The notes under the pieces: generated by a model
Databases searched by the model: none
Told to the model about the DNA's origin: nothing
Seen by the model: the letters and a program-made list of their open reading frames with translations, nothing else
In this document: in pieces, positions 16,886-23,753 of the stretch
How the letters are laid out: each line of letters begins with the position of its first letter
Position numbering within the stretch: the stretch's first letter is position 1
Source of the DNA: a virus
IMG/VR virus record: IMGVR_UViG_3300032087_001150
Coordinates: 1-27,763 of that record
Strand: one strand, 5' to 3'
DNA length: 27,763 bases
Made by a program: the position numbers and the translations under genes

Positions 16886-17088
16886 GTGCAGAAGATGTGG
16901 CTCGCAAAATGTTAGAGCTAAAAATACTTCCTAGGTTTATGATGTTATGCATGACAGGTGTGTATATACGTTGCATTGAGTGGGCATTATCACAGCCGGA
17001 TTTAACAACTCAACAGGCTTCGTTAATATCGGTTGTCACTGGTGCAATGACAGGCAGTCTGGCTGTTTGGCTTGGGAGTGAGAAATGA
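16882..17088 (+). CDS. 68-residue two-span membrane protein, probable holin component
   Basis: Starts in ATGA overlap and ends in ATGA overlap, so it is translationally coupled on both sides. Two hydrophobic stretches are present: about residues 15-34 (ILPRFMMLCMTGVYIRCIEW) and 46-65 (ASLISVVTGAMTGSLAVWLG). Size and topology fit a small class II-like holin or antiholin. Context, directly before a recognisable 3TM holin, supports a role in host lysis. No specific family is recognised. Confidence 0.6.
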   Translation: MSAEDVARKMLELKILPRFMMLCMTGVYIRCIEWALSQPDLTTQQASLISVVTGAMTGSLAVWLGSEK

Positions 17089-17429
17089 TACAGTTACTCG
17101 GTATTGCTGGCAGCCTTGCCAAAACATTTTTAGAAGGCAAGGTAGAAAAAGAAAAAGCCAAAGCAGAGGTTATGAAGACTGCGGCTCAACATGATAGTAA
17201 ATGGGAACTAATCATGGCTGAGTCTACAAAAGGAAGCTGGAAAGACGAGGCAGTCACGATTGTCGTGTTAGTGCCTGTGATAATGTGCTTTATTCCTGGC
17301 ACTGAGGAACTTGTAAAGTCTGGGTTTGACAGGCTCAATGAGTTGCCTGACTGGTATCAGTATCTACTTTACCTTGTTTGTAGTGCTGCGCTTGGCATTA
17401 AAGGACTGGATAGACTTCTTCGCAAGTGA
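17085..17429 (+). CDS. Holin of the gene-transfer-agent 3TM type
   Basis: 114 residues. An N-terminal helical region with KVEKEKAKAEV (about 19-29) is followed by the signature GSWKDE (50-55), a hydrophobic segment VTIVVLVPVIMCFIPG (57-72), then a LPDWYQYLLYLVCSAALG segment (87-104). The GSWKDE-hydrophobic-xxP-W pattern is that of GTA_holin_3TM proteins, common in alphaproteobacterial phages and gene transfer agents. It would permeabilise the inner membrane at lysis. It is the last rightward late gene, and its 3' end overlaps a leftward gene by 66 bases. Confidence 0.75.
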   Translation: MIQLLGIAGSLAKTFLEGKVEKEKAKAEVMKTAAQHDSKWELIMAESTKGSWKDEAVTIVVLVPVIMCFIPGTEELVKSGFDRLNELPDWYQYLLYLVCSAALGIKGLDRLLRK

Positions 17430-17573
17430 ACGCATCATCAACGTAGAACGTGTTTGTTTGGTTGCTACGGCTGCTGCTCTATTAAATAGTTTTTCACGTT
17501 TTTCAGCCAGATATTCAGCAAATTCATCTGGGGTCATTGACAAAATGTCATCATTATCATTAATCTGAGTCAT
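17364..17573 (-). CDS. 69-residue small protein, convergent with the holin gene
   Basis: Start placed at 17573 (MTQINDNDDILSMTPDEF), behind GAGGGCAGCC, and overlapping the upstream gene end by 14 bases. The N-terminal half is acidic (MTPDEFAEYLAEKREKLFN, about residues 13-31) and helical; the C-terminal half is basic (SLAKKSIQSFNAKRSTTNKVK in part). It overlaps the last 66 bases of the holin gene on the other strand, which lowers confidence in its exact 3' end. Not recognised. It is the last gene of the leftward recombination operon. Confidence 0.5.
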   Translation of the reverse strand: MTQINDNDDILSMTPDEFAEYLAEKREKLFNRAAAVATKQTRSTLMMRSLAKKSIQSFNAKRSTTNKVK

Positions 17574-17949
17574 GGCTGCCCTCATCGGCGGTTGTATGGG
17601 AAGAGGAGAAGGGGTGTGCTTCAAACACTTCTTCTCCGCCCCCTGTTAAAATATCTTCTATAATAAAGATAAGCATCTGCATTACAGAGGATTTATCCTC
17701 ACTATCCCCATATCCCCAAATAAGGAAGTTAGTATGTCCTCTGTCGTCATTTACAATAGTGACAGATATCTTTACTGCATCTTCAGTTACTTGCCTTACG
17801 TTGATAAACATTTGACGGTAAGAAGTAAATATACCAGCCCCTGTTATCCAGAGGCAGTTGTCTTCAGCTATGCATTGTGGTGAGAATATCTGTGCCTTTT
17901 TTGCAAGAAGACTTTGCAGACCCCTATCGTGTAGGCATTCATTTGTCAT
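17560..17949 (-). CDS. 129-residue protein of unknown function
   Basis: Start chosen at 17949 because ATGACAAATGA overlaps the stop of the upstream zinc-ribbon gene; longer in-frame starts lie inside that gene (for example 17997). The protein reads MTNECLHDRGLQSLLAKKAQIF, then a beta-rich centre (about residues 35-95: CLWITGAGIFTSYRQMFINV, VKISVTIVNDDRG), and a Glu/Ser/His-rich tail. No motif recognised. Conserved operon position after the recombination genes suggests an early accessory role only. Confidence 0.55.
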   Translation of the reverse strand: MTNECLHDRGLQSLLAKKAQIFSPQCIAEDNCLWITGAGIFTSYRQMFINVRQVTEDAVKISVTIVNDDRGHTNFLIWGYGDSEDKSSVMQMLIFIIEDILTGGGEEVFEAHPFSSSHTTADEGSHDSD

Positions 17950-18175
17950 CTCGGTAACGGACTTTCTGGATTTCTCGTCCTTCTGAATGATTTTCATAAG
18001 GCTTCTTGAGGTTCTGCCAACCGACACCGTAATAGCATCGGTCGCAGAATCTGTCCCCTGCGGCTGTTACAGTAAAACTATCTGTCTGACAGTTAAACAT
18101 CTTACCGCACTCACGGCAACGTGCAAATATATGGTTACGCTGCTTTGAGTTTGTTTTTCGCTTTCTTGAACTCAT
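17939..18175 (-). CDS. Small zinc-ribbon protein
   Basis: 78 residues. C20-x2-C23 (RCRECGKMF) and C44-x2-C47 (FCDRCYYG), plus C29, are spaced as in a one-domain zinc ribbon. The N-terminus is strongly basic (SSRKRKTNSKQRNH), which would suit nucleic-acid binding. The start lies inside the end of the annealing-protein gene (41-base overlap); no later start keeps the first CxxC pair. Phage zinc-ribbon proteins of this size are often recombination or transcription accessories, but no specific role can be assigned. Confidence 0.65.
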   Translation of the reverse strand: MSSRKRKTNSKQRNHIFARCRECGKMFNCQTDSFTVTAAGDRFCDRCYYGVGWQNLKKPYENHSEGREIQKVRYRDDK

Positions 18176-18710
18176 CAGTTACCTTGTTTCTTACAACTTT
18201 ACCCAGAGTAGAGATAGCGGCTGAATGTTTACGCCATACCTTGTCAATCTCCTCAACTGACTTAGCTTTAGCAAAATCTTCGATAATGACAGAGCCATCC
18301 TCTTCATCCAAGTCCATAGGCAAGTCCTCACCAGCATAGACATTGAGGCCAAGACCGTGGAACGCAATAGCTTTTACCAAGCAACGCTGTAGAGCTTTGT
18401 TGACCTGCCCACCGTCTGGATGCTGGATGGATTTGTTCATGTGGTCCATCACATAATGAATCTCTGTGTGTTTGATATCTTCGATAGTGACGGACACAGC
18501 AACGTATGTATGACCTTTAGTGTCACGCATAAAAGGCAGTGGGTTGTCCTGATTGTCACGGAAGATGTGCTTTTCAAAGGTAGCAGTGGGATACTTCTCT
18601 TTGACATAAGCCCAAGCCCAAGCCCATGAGAGGTAGTCGAACTTACCCTTCTTCTTGACTTCTGCTGATACATCAAACTTAGATAGTGTTGACCATACAT
18701 TACTCATCAT
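18135..18710 (-). CDS. Single-strand annealing protein, DUF1071 (Sak3-like) type
   Basis: 191 residues from the start at 18710 (or 18707), which lies behind AAGGAGAAG; a longer frame from 18728 has no such site. FDYLSWAWAWAYVKEKYP (about residues 24-41) is the typical N-terminal DUF1071 motif, and NKALQRCLVKAIAFHGLGLNVY (about 126-147, shown here as one block of the family) plus AGEDLP complete it. The family anneals complementary single strands for phage recombination, alongside a 5'-3' exonuclease. The exonuclease gene is directly upstream in the same operon, and an SSB is encoded further along the leftward strand. Strong by motif and context. Confidence 0.85.
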   Translation of the reverse strand: MMSNVWSTLSKFDVSAEVKKKGKFDYLSWAWAWAYVKEKYPTATFEKHIFRDNQDNPLPFMRDTKGHTYVAVSVTIEDIKHTEIHYVMDHMNKSIQHPDGGQVNKALQRCLVKAIAFHGLGLNVYAGEDLPMDLDEEDGSVIIEDFAKAKSVEEIDKVWRKHSAAISTLGKVVRNKVTDEFKKAKNKLKAA

Positions 18711-19563
18711 TCTTCTCCTTCGGTGCAATGTGTGTACATGTCAGTGTGCCAGAACGAGAACGTGTGACACGAATTTTGTGGCCCTTCATATTGCCAGTAA
18801 GTTCGTAATCCATACGGCGGCATTTCTCAGGCATTCTTGATTTAAATGCTTTCTTGGCTTCATCACTTAGAGCAACTGACTCTTTAGCGTCAATGATAGC
18901 TTTAGATACCATGCGATAGGTGGCATCTACTTCCTCAGACCAGTCAGGTAAGTCACGCATATTCATGACGAACATATCTGAATACTCTACAGGAGGCAGT
19001 GCAAGAGGTGTCTTTAGCACTCCATTCTGATACATATCCCAGAACTGTTTGCATTGCTCAAGATAATCATCCATCCAGTTATGGTCAGCTTTGATGAGCC
19101 GCCATTCTAGACGGCAGCGTACACCGAATAGAGCCACAAGATAGCAGACGTTGCGACCAGCCACGAGCATATGGTGCTGACATTGTGGCGCATATAGTTC
19201 ACATAGTTCGTCCATGTCCTTGAAACCAAAATGAGTTTTAACTTCCACAGGAATAAGAGAACCAGAAGTACAAGCATCAAAGGTAGAATGCATAGGGATG
19301 CCGCCAATAAGATTAGTTTTGCCAGCCCCTTCCATGCAGACATTTTGTGCCTCCTGTTCTACCCACTTGTCGATGATGAATGATTCCATGTGAGAGCCAG
19401 CGTCCATCATAAGTTGAACTTGCTTGCTGGGCTTCCATGTCTCTTCACCACGCTTTTGTGCTGCTAGTGTTTGCCATTCTTCGATGTCACCAGAGGCGAT
19501 GACTTTGGCATCTGATGAGCCGATGTAGGTGGCTCGTTCTTTTAGTTGTGCTTCTGTCAACAT
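18700..19563 (-). CDS. YqaJ-type phage recombination exonuclease
   Basis: 287 residues, starting in an ATGTTGA overlap with the upstream gene. The PD-(D/E)XK exonuclease motifs of the YqaJ/lambda-exonuclease group are visible: IGSSDA (residues 14-19), GSHMES with E60, STFDAC with D96, IPVEVKTH with E107 and K109, and the QCQHHM glutamine/histidine motif (127-132). The enzyme would resect double-strand ends to give 3' single strands for the DUF1071 annealing protein encoded just downstream. The operon arrangement exonuclease then annealing protein is the standard phage recombinase pair. Confidence 0.88.
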   Translation of the reverse strand: MLTEAQLKERATYIGSSDAKVIASGDIEEWQTLAAQKRGEETWKPSKQVQLMMDAGSHMESFIIDKWVEQEAQNVCMEGAGKTNLIGGIPMHSTFDACTSGSLIPVEVKTHFGFKDMDELCELYAPQCQHHMLVAGRNVCYLVALFGVRCRLEWRLIKADHNWMDDYLEQCKQFWDMYQNGVLKTPLALPPVEYSDMFVMNMRDLPDWSEEVDATYRMVSKAIIDAKESVALSDEAKKAFKSRMPEKCRRMDYELTGNMKGHKIRVTRSRSGTLTCTHIAPKEKNDE

Positions 19564-19733
19564 GGTGCTTGCTCCTCACGTTTGTCCATCTCACGGCTGT
19601 AACATTCGCATTCACCGTTCTTGATTTCATTGTATCCACACTCATGTTCGCAATCTGGTATAGGCATATCTTCCATAATGACATTGCCGTAAGCTTCTTT
19701 ACCAGCTTGTTCTTTTGGGTCTTCTTTAGACAT
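19557..19733 (-). CDS. 58-residue cysteine-rich acidic protein
   Basis: Start at 19733 is preceded by TAAGGAGAC; a longer frame upstream has no such site. Five cysteines occur at 28, 32, 42, 44 and 58 (PDCEHECGYNEIKNGECECY), with H30, a spacing that could bind a metal. The N-terminal half is Glu/Lys-rich and flexible. Unknown function. It is the second gene of the recombination operon and overlaps the exonuclease start. Confidence 0.6.
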   Translation of the reverse strand: MSKEDPKEQAGKEAYGNVIMEDMPIPDCEHECGYNEIKNGECECYSREMDKREEQAPC

Positions 19734-19743
19734 ATTAGTCTCC

Positions 19744-19950
19744 TTAGTAATCGGCTTGCTTATATAAGTCAGGCCCGCATTCTTCGGCTTGTTGATCCGC
19801 CCATGCGTCTTCCATTGCATCACGGAATTTGTAGGGATTGAAGTTTGTGTTAGCGTGTCTCCTTACTTTGATGAAAAATAATTCCTTGTTTTGAACAAGG
19901 GGTGATATCTCGGCAGCAAGCCACCGATAGTCTTTTCGGGTAAGTGCCAT
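19744..19950 (-). CDS. 68-residue small protein, first gene of the recombination operon
   Basis: Start at 19950 (MALTRKDYRWLAAEISPL) is chosen for the GGAGGAGAC site; an in-frame ATG at 19977 has none. It has a helical N-terminus, FFIKVRRHANTNFNPYKF (about residues 25-42) and an acidic C-terminus. It resembles small conserved phage proteins starting with the pattern (L/F)T(K/R)xDYxxIAxxI, but no function is known to me. It is 64 bases from the divergent HTH gene. Confidence 0.6.
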   Translation of the reverse strand: MALTRKDYRWLAAEISPLVQNKELFFIKVRRHANTNFNPYKFRDAMEDAWADQQAEECGPDLYKQADY

Positions 19951-20014
19951 GTGTCTCCTCCTTGCATGACAATTCACATTAACATATTATTGGCTTGAAT
20001 AACAGGTGAAGTGA
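19951..20014. promoter_or_regulatory. Divergent promoter region between HTH gene and recombination operon
   Basis: 64 bases separate the two divergent starts. On the + strand, TTGCAT (19971-19976) and TATTAT lie 17 bases apart, a plausible sigma70-type promoter with a weak -35, giving a short leader to the start at 20015 behind AGGTGA. No equally good - strand promoter is apparent. A small HTH regulator encoded next to it is the natural candidate to bind here; this is inference. Confidence 0.35.
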
Positions 20015-20242
20015 ATGAGCGAATCAGAATTTACCTCCGACTTAATCAAGCAGTTCCAGTTGAGGCGTTATCAACTTGGCTTGACCCAGCCCGATGTTGA
20101 CCAGAAGATAGGAGTCGCAACGGGACTCTGTGCTAAATGGGAAATGGGTAATAGAAAGCCAACATTGTTTAATGCATATTGTTGGGCAGAGGCCCTTGGA
20201 TGCGAGATTAAGCTGGAGGCAAAACATGATATGCGGGATTGA
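20015..20242 (+). CDS. Small HTH (XRE/Cro-like) transcriptional regulator
   Basis: 75 residues. Residues 16-62 (LRRYQLGLTQPDVDQKIGV then KWEMGNRKP and YCWAEALG) match the helix-turn-helix pattern of XRE-family DNA-binding proteins: LGLTQxDVxxKIG, then WExGxRxPT. There is no oligomerisation domain. It is read with the resolvase and faces the divergent recombination operon, so it may regulate the shared intergenic region. Its stop overlaps the resolvase start by 17 bases. Confidence 0.75.
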   Translation: MSESEFTSDLIKQFQLRRYQLGLTQPDVDQKIGVATGLCAKWEMGNRKPTLFNAYCWAEALGCEIKLEAKHDMRD

Positions 20243-20708
20243 CCCTGGACTTACAGGGGGCATAGCGTTTCTACACAACGATGTTGTATTAGCGATACGA
20301 ACACCTGTCATTAAAGTTAAGAAGAAAAATTATCTCAATGTAGGCGAGATTGTGGCGTTGCTAATAAAGCATGAGCCAGACCACATTTACATTGAGAAGC
20401 AACAAGCAATGCCGAGGCAAGGCGTAGCTAGTACATTTCGTACTGGTTTTGGCTACGGTATTTACCTTGGCTTGATTATTGCATTAGGTATCAAGCATAC
20501 AGAGGTCACTGCTCGTCAATGGAAGAAAGACCTCTGTGTGCCTGCTGATAAGGATATGGCAAGAGGCATAGCAACACAGCTGTATCCGCATGCCTCAAGC
20601 CAATGGAAGTTAAAGTGTGAAGATGGAGTAGCTGAATCTACTCTGATTGCTCACTGGGGGGCCAAGTTCCAAATGGGTCAAAGCGTCCCTCAGAAAGAGC
20701 TTCAGTAA
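20226..20708 (+). CDS. RuvC-like Holliday junction resolvase
   Basis: 160 residues from the ATG at 20226, chosen for CTGGAGGC upstream and because MICGIDPGLTGG starts the first catalytic strand; a longer frame begins inside the HTH gene. Acidic residues expected in the RNase H-like fold are present: D6 in CGIDPGLTGG, E57 in IYIEKQQA, and D133/E137 in CEDGVAESTLIAHWG. The loop QQAMPRQGVASTFRTGFGYG is typical of phage RuvC-like resolvases. It would cut branched DNA made by recombination and replication before packaging. Its last 71 bases overlap the convergent ParB-domain gene. Confidence 0.85.
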   Translation: MICGIDPGLTGGIAFLHNDVVLAIRTPVIKVKKKNYLNVGEIVALLIKHEPDHIYIEKQQAMPRQGVASTFRTGFGYGIYLGLIIALGIKHTEVTARQWKKDLCVPADKDMARGIATQLYPHASSQWKLKCEDGVAESTLIAHWGAKFQMGQSVPQKELQ

Positions 20709-22242
20709 TCTTCTCGACACGAGATGACTTAGTGCCGCTTTTGGCGTTACCAAAGAGCCACTCTTCCATCTGGTCTAGCTGGTTGGTCTTCCACTTGTTG
20801 ACCCACGTTGCGTCTGGCTTGAACCAGTTTTGTAGGTTAAGCTTTTCGTTGAACCCTTCCATCGATTCAGACCTGAAGTCATAGATTGATAAACTACGCA
20901 GACAACACGCCACAAACAACTCGTCAAGGTCTTTAGCTGGGAGATTGTAGCAGTACATAAGTGGAGTAATATTGTCATTTTCATAAGCATATTCACAAGC
21001 ATCGATGTGCTTACCGATAACAGCTTCATCAGGTAAATCAGTGTAGCCATTTGGCTCTCCTTCTGATGGGAAGATTCTTTGTACGTCAGCATATACATGA
21101 CCAATACGATTAACATGGTGGTATGTGTAGCCAAGCTTGCGGTGACATAGCAAAGCTTTGAAGAACTTCACTTTGTCTATTTTGTTTGTTTTCCACATGA
21201 GACGAAGTGTTGCATCAGCAAAATAAGAGTAAACCAAATCCTTTTGTGGATTGGAGAATGTAAGAGGCGTAATGTCTTCTTCTGCTTCTTCCATTTCTTT
21301 CTTGGCTTCAGTGTCTTCCTTGATGTCTTTGAGTACCATGAGATGTGTATCAAGTGCGTAACGCATAGTGTTGTACGTTACGACTATAATCATCTCTGAT
21401 ATGTCATAGTCTTCTTCATTGTAGACAGTGAGGCATCCTCTAAGTTCTGGCATATCCCAGTGATACTGGTCTTTGGCATACACAACATCGTAGTAACCTT
21501 GCTGACGATAATCTTGACATACATTGAAGATATGTTCCTCTTGTAGCTTGTCGAATGCTTCACGGTTGGTAATAAACTCTTCATCACCAAACAAGTCAGC
21601 TTCGATACCAAGGCTACTGCGATGTCTTTCAGTATTAAACAGTGCAGCACTCATAGGAATTTTGGCTGAAAGCATAGCTCGTCTGACTGATTCTGGATGA
21701 AAATGTGTATTGTCTGCCAGAAACTCGTCCTGTTTCTCCTTTGTACCGAGCGTCAGGGCCTGTGCAGCGCCCATAGTGAAGTCACCATTACGGAACATAG
21801 CTTTGGCGTTATCAGACAGCTCAGAGAGGCTTATACGCTGTTCTACCCACCGTTTGGTTTGACCAAAACGTGAGGCAACAGAGTCAAAGTCCTCCTGACC
21901 ATCGTTGCACAACGCCATAATAACATCACATTCATCAAGCGGATGCATGTCTTCACGGATCATATTGGCATGGAGGCCAACCTCTGCGCTGTCTTCATCG
22001 ATGACAATACAGTTGATAGGTGTACCACCTTTGCCTTTGTAGATAGTCTTGAGGGCATCGAGGCGTCTGTTGCCATCGATAACTACATAGCCCTTGCCGT
22101 TGGGAGTTACGACAAGGTTATGCAGCAGACCACAGGACTGGATTGAGGCGCATAAAGCCTTGAACCCAGAGTCACTGGGCTTGACCTTACGCACATTGTT
22201 TGGGGAGTGTTTTAACTCCTTTAGTTCAATTTGCGTTTGCAT
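20638..22242 (-). CDS. ParB-like N-terminal domain protein, large
   Basis: 534 residues; start behind GGAGGAAGTAA. Residues 1-110 carry the ParB/Srx-like fold: SIQSCGLLHNLVVTP (33-47), IDGNRRLDALK (55-65, the NTP-binding GxRR motif with N instead of E), and LHANMIREDMHPLDE (90-104). An HTH follows (ASRFGQTKRWVEQRISLSEL, 123-142). The rest, about 350 residues, has no recognised domain and contains an acidic helix (DIKEDTEAKKEMEEAEED). No ParA partner lies in the window, so plasmid-type partition is not implied; in phages such proteins can act as nucleases or transcription modulators. Function unknown beyond the domain. Confidence 0.8.
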   Translation of the reverse strand: MQTQIELKELKHSPNNVRKVKPSDSGFKALCASIQSCGLLHNLVVTPNGKGYVVIDGNRRLDALKTIYKGKGGTPINCIVIDEDSAEVGLHANMIREDMHPLDECDVIMALCNDGQEDFDSVASRFGQTKRWVEQRISLSELSDNAKAMFRNGDFTMGAAQALTLGTKEKQDEFLADNTHFHPESVRRAMLSAKIPMSAALFNTERHRSSLGIEADLFGDEEFITNREAFDKLQEEHIFNVCQDYRQQGYYDVVYAKDQYHWDMPELRGCLTVYNEEDYDISEMIIVVTYNTMRYALDTHLMVLKDIKEDTEAKKEMEEAEEDITPLTFSNPQKDLVYSYFADATLRLMWKTNKIDKVKFFKALLCHRKLGYTYHHVNRIGHVYADVQRIFPSEGEPNGYTDLPDEAVIGKHIDACEYAYENDNITPLMYCYNLPAKDLDELFVACCLRSLSIYDFRSESMEGFNEKLNLQNWFKPDATWVNKWKTNQLDQMEEWLFGNAKSGTKSSRVEKITEALSEGRFDPFGTWPPSEQSE

Positions 22243-22441
22243 TTACTTCCTCCACGAGAATAGTCTGGTCTCTTTCTTCGACAGAACGCAACCATTGCAA
22301 GCGTTTACCATCACTTACGCTAAGATAAACAGTATGAGCAGCACTGCCATTTTGAATAAAACGAATGCCAACAAAATCTGGGTCATCGGTGTCAATGACA
22401 ACCCTAGTGCATTCGAGGGTAATACTAGAAGATGTGTACAT
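22226..22441 (-). CDS. 71-residue small beta-rich protein
   Basis: Starts in a TAATG overlap with the upstream gene and overlaps the ParB-domain gene by 17 bases. It is preceded by TGGAGAAATAAATA. The sequence alternates strands (SITLECTRVVIDTDDPDFVGI, in pieces at about 5-25, then AAHTVYLSVSDGKRL), suggesting a compact beta fold. No family recognised. Both overlaps support its being a real gene in the operon. Confidence 0.6.
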   Translation of the reverse strand: MYTSSSITLECTRVVIDTDDPDFVGIRFIQNGSAAHTVYLSVSDGKRLQWLRSVEERDQTILVEEVNANAN

Positions 22442-22665
22442 TATTTATTTCTCCATACACGCCATGTGTCATTTGTTAGCTTACGCATAGTAGCAGAACT
22501 ATTGCCGTATCTTCTGCGAATAGCCTGGCACATGCTTATTACCTGAAACTTGTCAACTTCAACACAGTCTCCAACTTTCATTTTTTCTGCTACAGCACCA
22601 AGTTGAGAATGTGAGTTTCTTGTTGGTAGCGGAATGCCGCTACGAATCTTAATCTTATCAAACAT
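22441..22665 (-). CDS. 74-residue small conserved phage protein
   Basis: Start at 22665 (MFDKIKIRSGIPLPTR) has GGAGAA just upstream; longer starts lie inside the next gene. The pattern EKMKVGDCVEV (about residues 27-37) followed by IRRRYGNSSATMRKLTNDTWRVWR (in pieces, 49-72) resembles a family of small phage proteins in which a VGDSF-like turn precedes a basic helix and a WRVWR ending. The basic helix could bind nucleic acid. No function is established to my knowledge. Confidence 0.6.
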   Translation of the reverse strand: MFDKIKIRSGIPLPTRNSHSQLGAVAEKMKVGDCVEVDKFQVISMCQAIRRRYGNSSATMRKLTNDTWRVWRNK

Positions 22666-22681
22666 TTTTTTTCTCCATAAA

Positions 22682-22912
22682 TTACGAATCATATTTTGGC
22701 TTCCAGTGCGTAACATCACCAGTAAGCCAGCTTGAATTATCGCTGGACACAAAGATATGCATACTTTTCCATTCAACACCTTCGGAATCGGTATAATATC
22801 CTTGAAAAGTTCCTTCGTCTTGAATTACAAAATCAGGTTTAGGGGCAAAATAATATTCTACCCTTTGTCCAATCTCAGGCATTCTATCTTCTACTGCTAT
22901 CCAATCAGTCAT
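22682..22912 (-). CDS. DUF551-like small protein
   Basis: 76 residues; start at 22912 behind AAAGGAGGAC. The ends match the DUF551 pattern frequent in phages: WIAVEDRMPEIGQRVEYYF near the N-terminus (residues 4-22) and GDVTHWKPK near the C-terminus (about 66-74), with VEWKSMHIFVS between. The molecular role of this family is not known. It is one of a string of small leftward genes each with its own ribosome binding site. Confidence 0.75.
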   Translation of the reverse strand: MTDWIAVEDRMPEIGQRVEYYFAPKPDFVIQDEGTFQGYYTDSEGVEWKSMHIFVSSDNSSWLTGDVTHWKPKYDS

Positions 22913-22931
22913 TAGTCCTCCTTTTATGGGT

Positions 22932-23174
22932 TTATTCCCCAATATTTAGCTCCATTTCCTCTGGTGTTATTGTGCCGTTTTCAATTTGAAGCCTTGTATC
23001 TTTATTTAATTTGTCTATTGCAATGGATGCATTTTTTATAAGCTCATTAGAATGAAAATTAGGATTTACTATTCTATAGCTGTGGTCATAAAGATGAATA
23101 CGCATTACAATTTCTCGTCTATCTAGCGATTCTTGTTCTCTTTTTATATGTTTAGGATTTGGATTGTTTGCCAT
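22932..23174 (-). CDS. 80-residue small protein of unknown function
   Basis: Start at 23174 lies directly next to the stop of the upstream gene (23175) behind GGAGGACTAA. The sequence is charged and largely helical (KHIKREQESLDRREIVMRI at about 8-26), with an acidic C-terminus (TITPEEMELNIGE). No motif recognised. Confidence 0.6.
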   Translation of the reverse strand: MANNPNPKHIKREQESLDRREIVMRIHLYDHSYRIVNPNFHSNELIKNASIAIDKLNKDTRLQIENGTITPEEMELNIGE

Positions 23175-23393
23175 TTAGTCCTCCATAATTTTGTCAGTCA
23201 GTGTCTTTGAGGCGAACGCAACGCCAATCCACAGGGGCGCACCAATCACTGAAACCAAAAGGGTCGGATTGATGCCCATGCCTATCATCAATAACAGGAT
23301 GGTAAACGACAATGTTAGGTGAACAGTGACGAACCACCCAATCCATCGAGTCTTCGTGTTGACGAATCCTATTTGTCTTAGCTTGTTGATCAT
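23175..23393 (-). CDS. 72-residue two-span membrane protein
   Basis: Two hydrophobic segments are clear: about residues 18-40 (WIGWFVTVHLTLSFTILLLM and GMG) and 43-62 (PTLLVSVIGAPLWIGVAFAS), with a short charged tail (KTLTDKIMED). The N-terminus is basic (NKLRQIGFVNTKTR). Likely inserted in the host inner membrane as an early accessory or superinfection-type protein, which is a guess from topology alone. It abuts the next gene without a gap. Confidence 0.6.
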   Translation of the reverse strand: MINKLRQIGFVNTKTRWIGWFVTVHLTLSFTILLLMIGMGINPTLLVSVIGAPLWIGVAFASKTLTDKIMED

Positions 23394-23395
23394 GT

Positions 23396-23557
23396 TTACT
23401 CCTCATTCTTTTGTACTTCACCCAGACCATGACACTCATCGCACTCACCCCATTCTCCTTTGAGGTATCCGCCACGTTCATAGTCAATGACTGGGACTTC
23501 ATATTCGAGGCGGCCTTCACCGCCACATTTTGAGCATTCTACAAATATATCAAGCAT
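23396..23557 (-). CDS. 53-residue zinc-finger protein (two CxxC pairs)
   Basis: Start at 23557 overlaps the end of the upstream gene by 8 bases (ATGCTTGA). C8-x2-C11 (ECSKCGGEGRL) and C39-x2-C42 (ECDECHGLG) form a pair of CxxCxGxG-like knuckles, similar to half of a DnaJ zinc domain. A site for one zinc ion is therefore likely. Nothing else is recognised. The short length and overlap are typical for small genes in this operon. Confidence 0.65.
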   Translation of the reverse strand: MLDIFVECSKCGGEGRLEYEVPVIDYERGGYLKGEWGECDECHGLGEVQKNEE

Positions 23558-23753
23558 CGAGTATGCCCTCTCTTATCATGTCTTGAATGCGTCTGCCGTA
23601 CCAACCTTGGAGGCGTAAGTACATACCTGAGTCGTACAGGTATTGCCACGCAGCTATAAACTCTTCTTGGCTTTTTGCTTGCTCAATGCCCTCAGCAATA
23701 AACACAGCAATGCCGGGCTGATCATTGAAAGAATATTGGTCTGTAGTCCTCAT
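23550..23753 (-). CDS. 67-residue small protein of unknown function
   Basis: Start at 23753 (MRTTDQYSFNDQPG) is preferred over the ATG at 23759 because GGAG lies at a proper distance only from the former. It reads helical with FIAEGIEQAKSQEEFIAAWQYL (in pieces, about 17-38) and LQGWYGRRIQDMIREGILDA (about 48-67). No motif known. The start lies inside the 3' end of the upstream gene. Confidence 0.6.
   Translation of the reverse strand: MRTTDQYSFNDQPGIAVFIAEGIEQAKSQEEFIAAWQYLYDSGMYLRLQGWYGRRIQDMIREGILDA

Noticed and set aside
23194-23526. 110-residue - strand frame
   Set aside because: It overlaps the membrane protein gene (23175-23393) and the CxxC protein (23396-23557), both of which have better starts and meaningful motifs.
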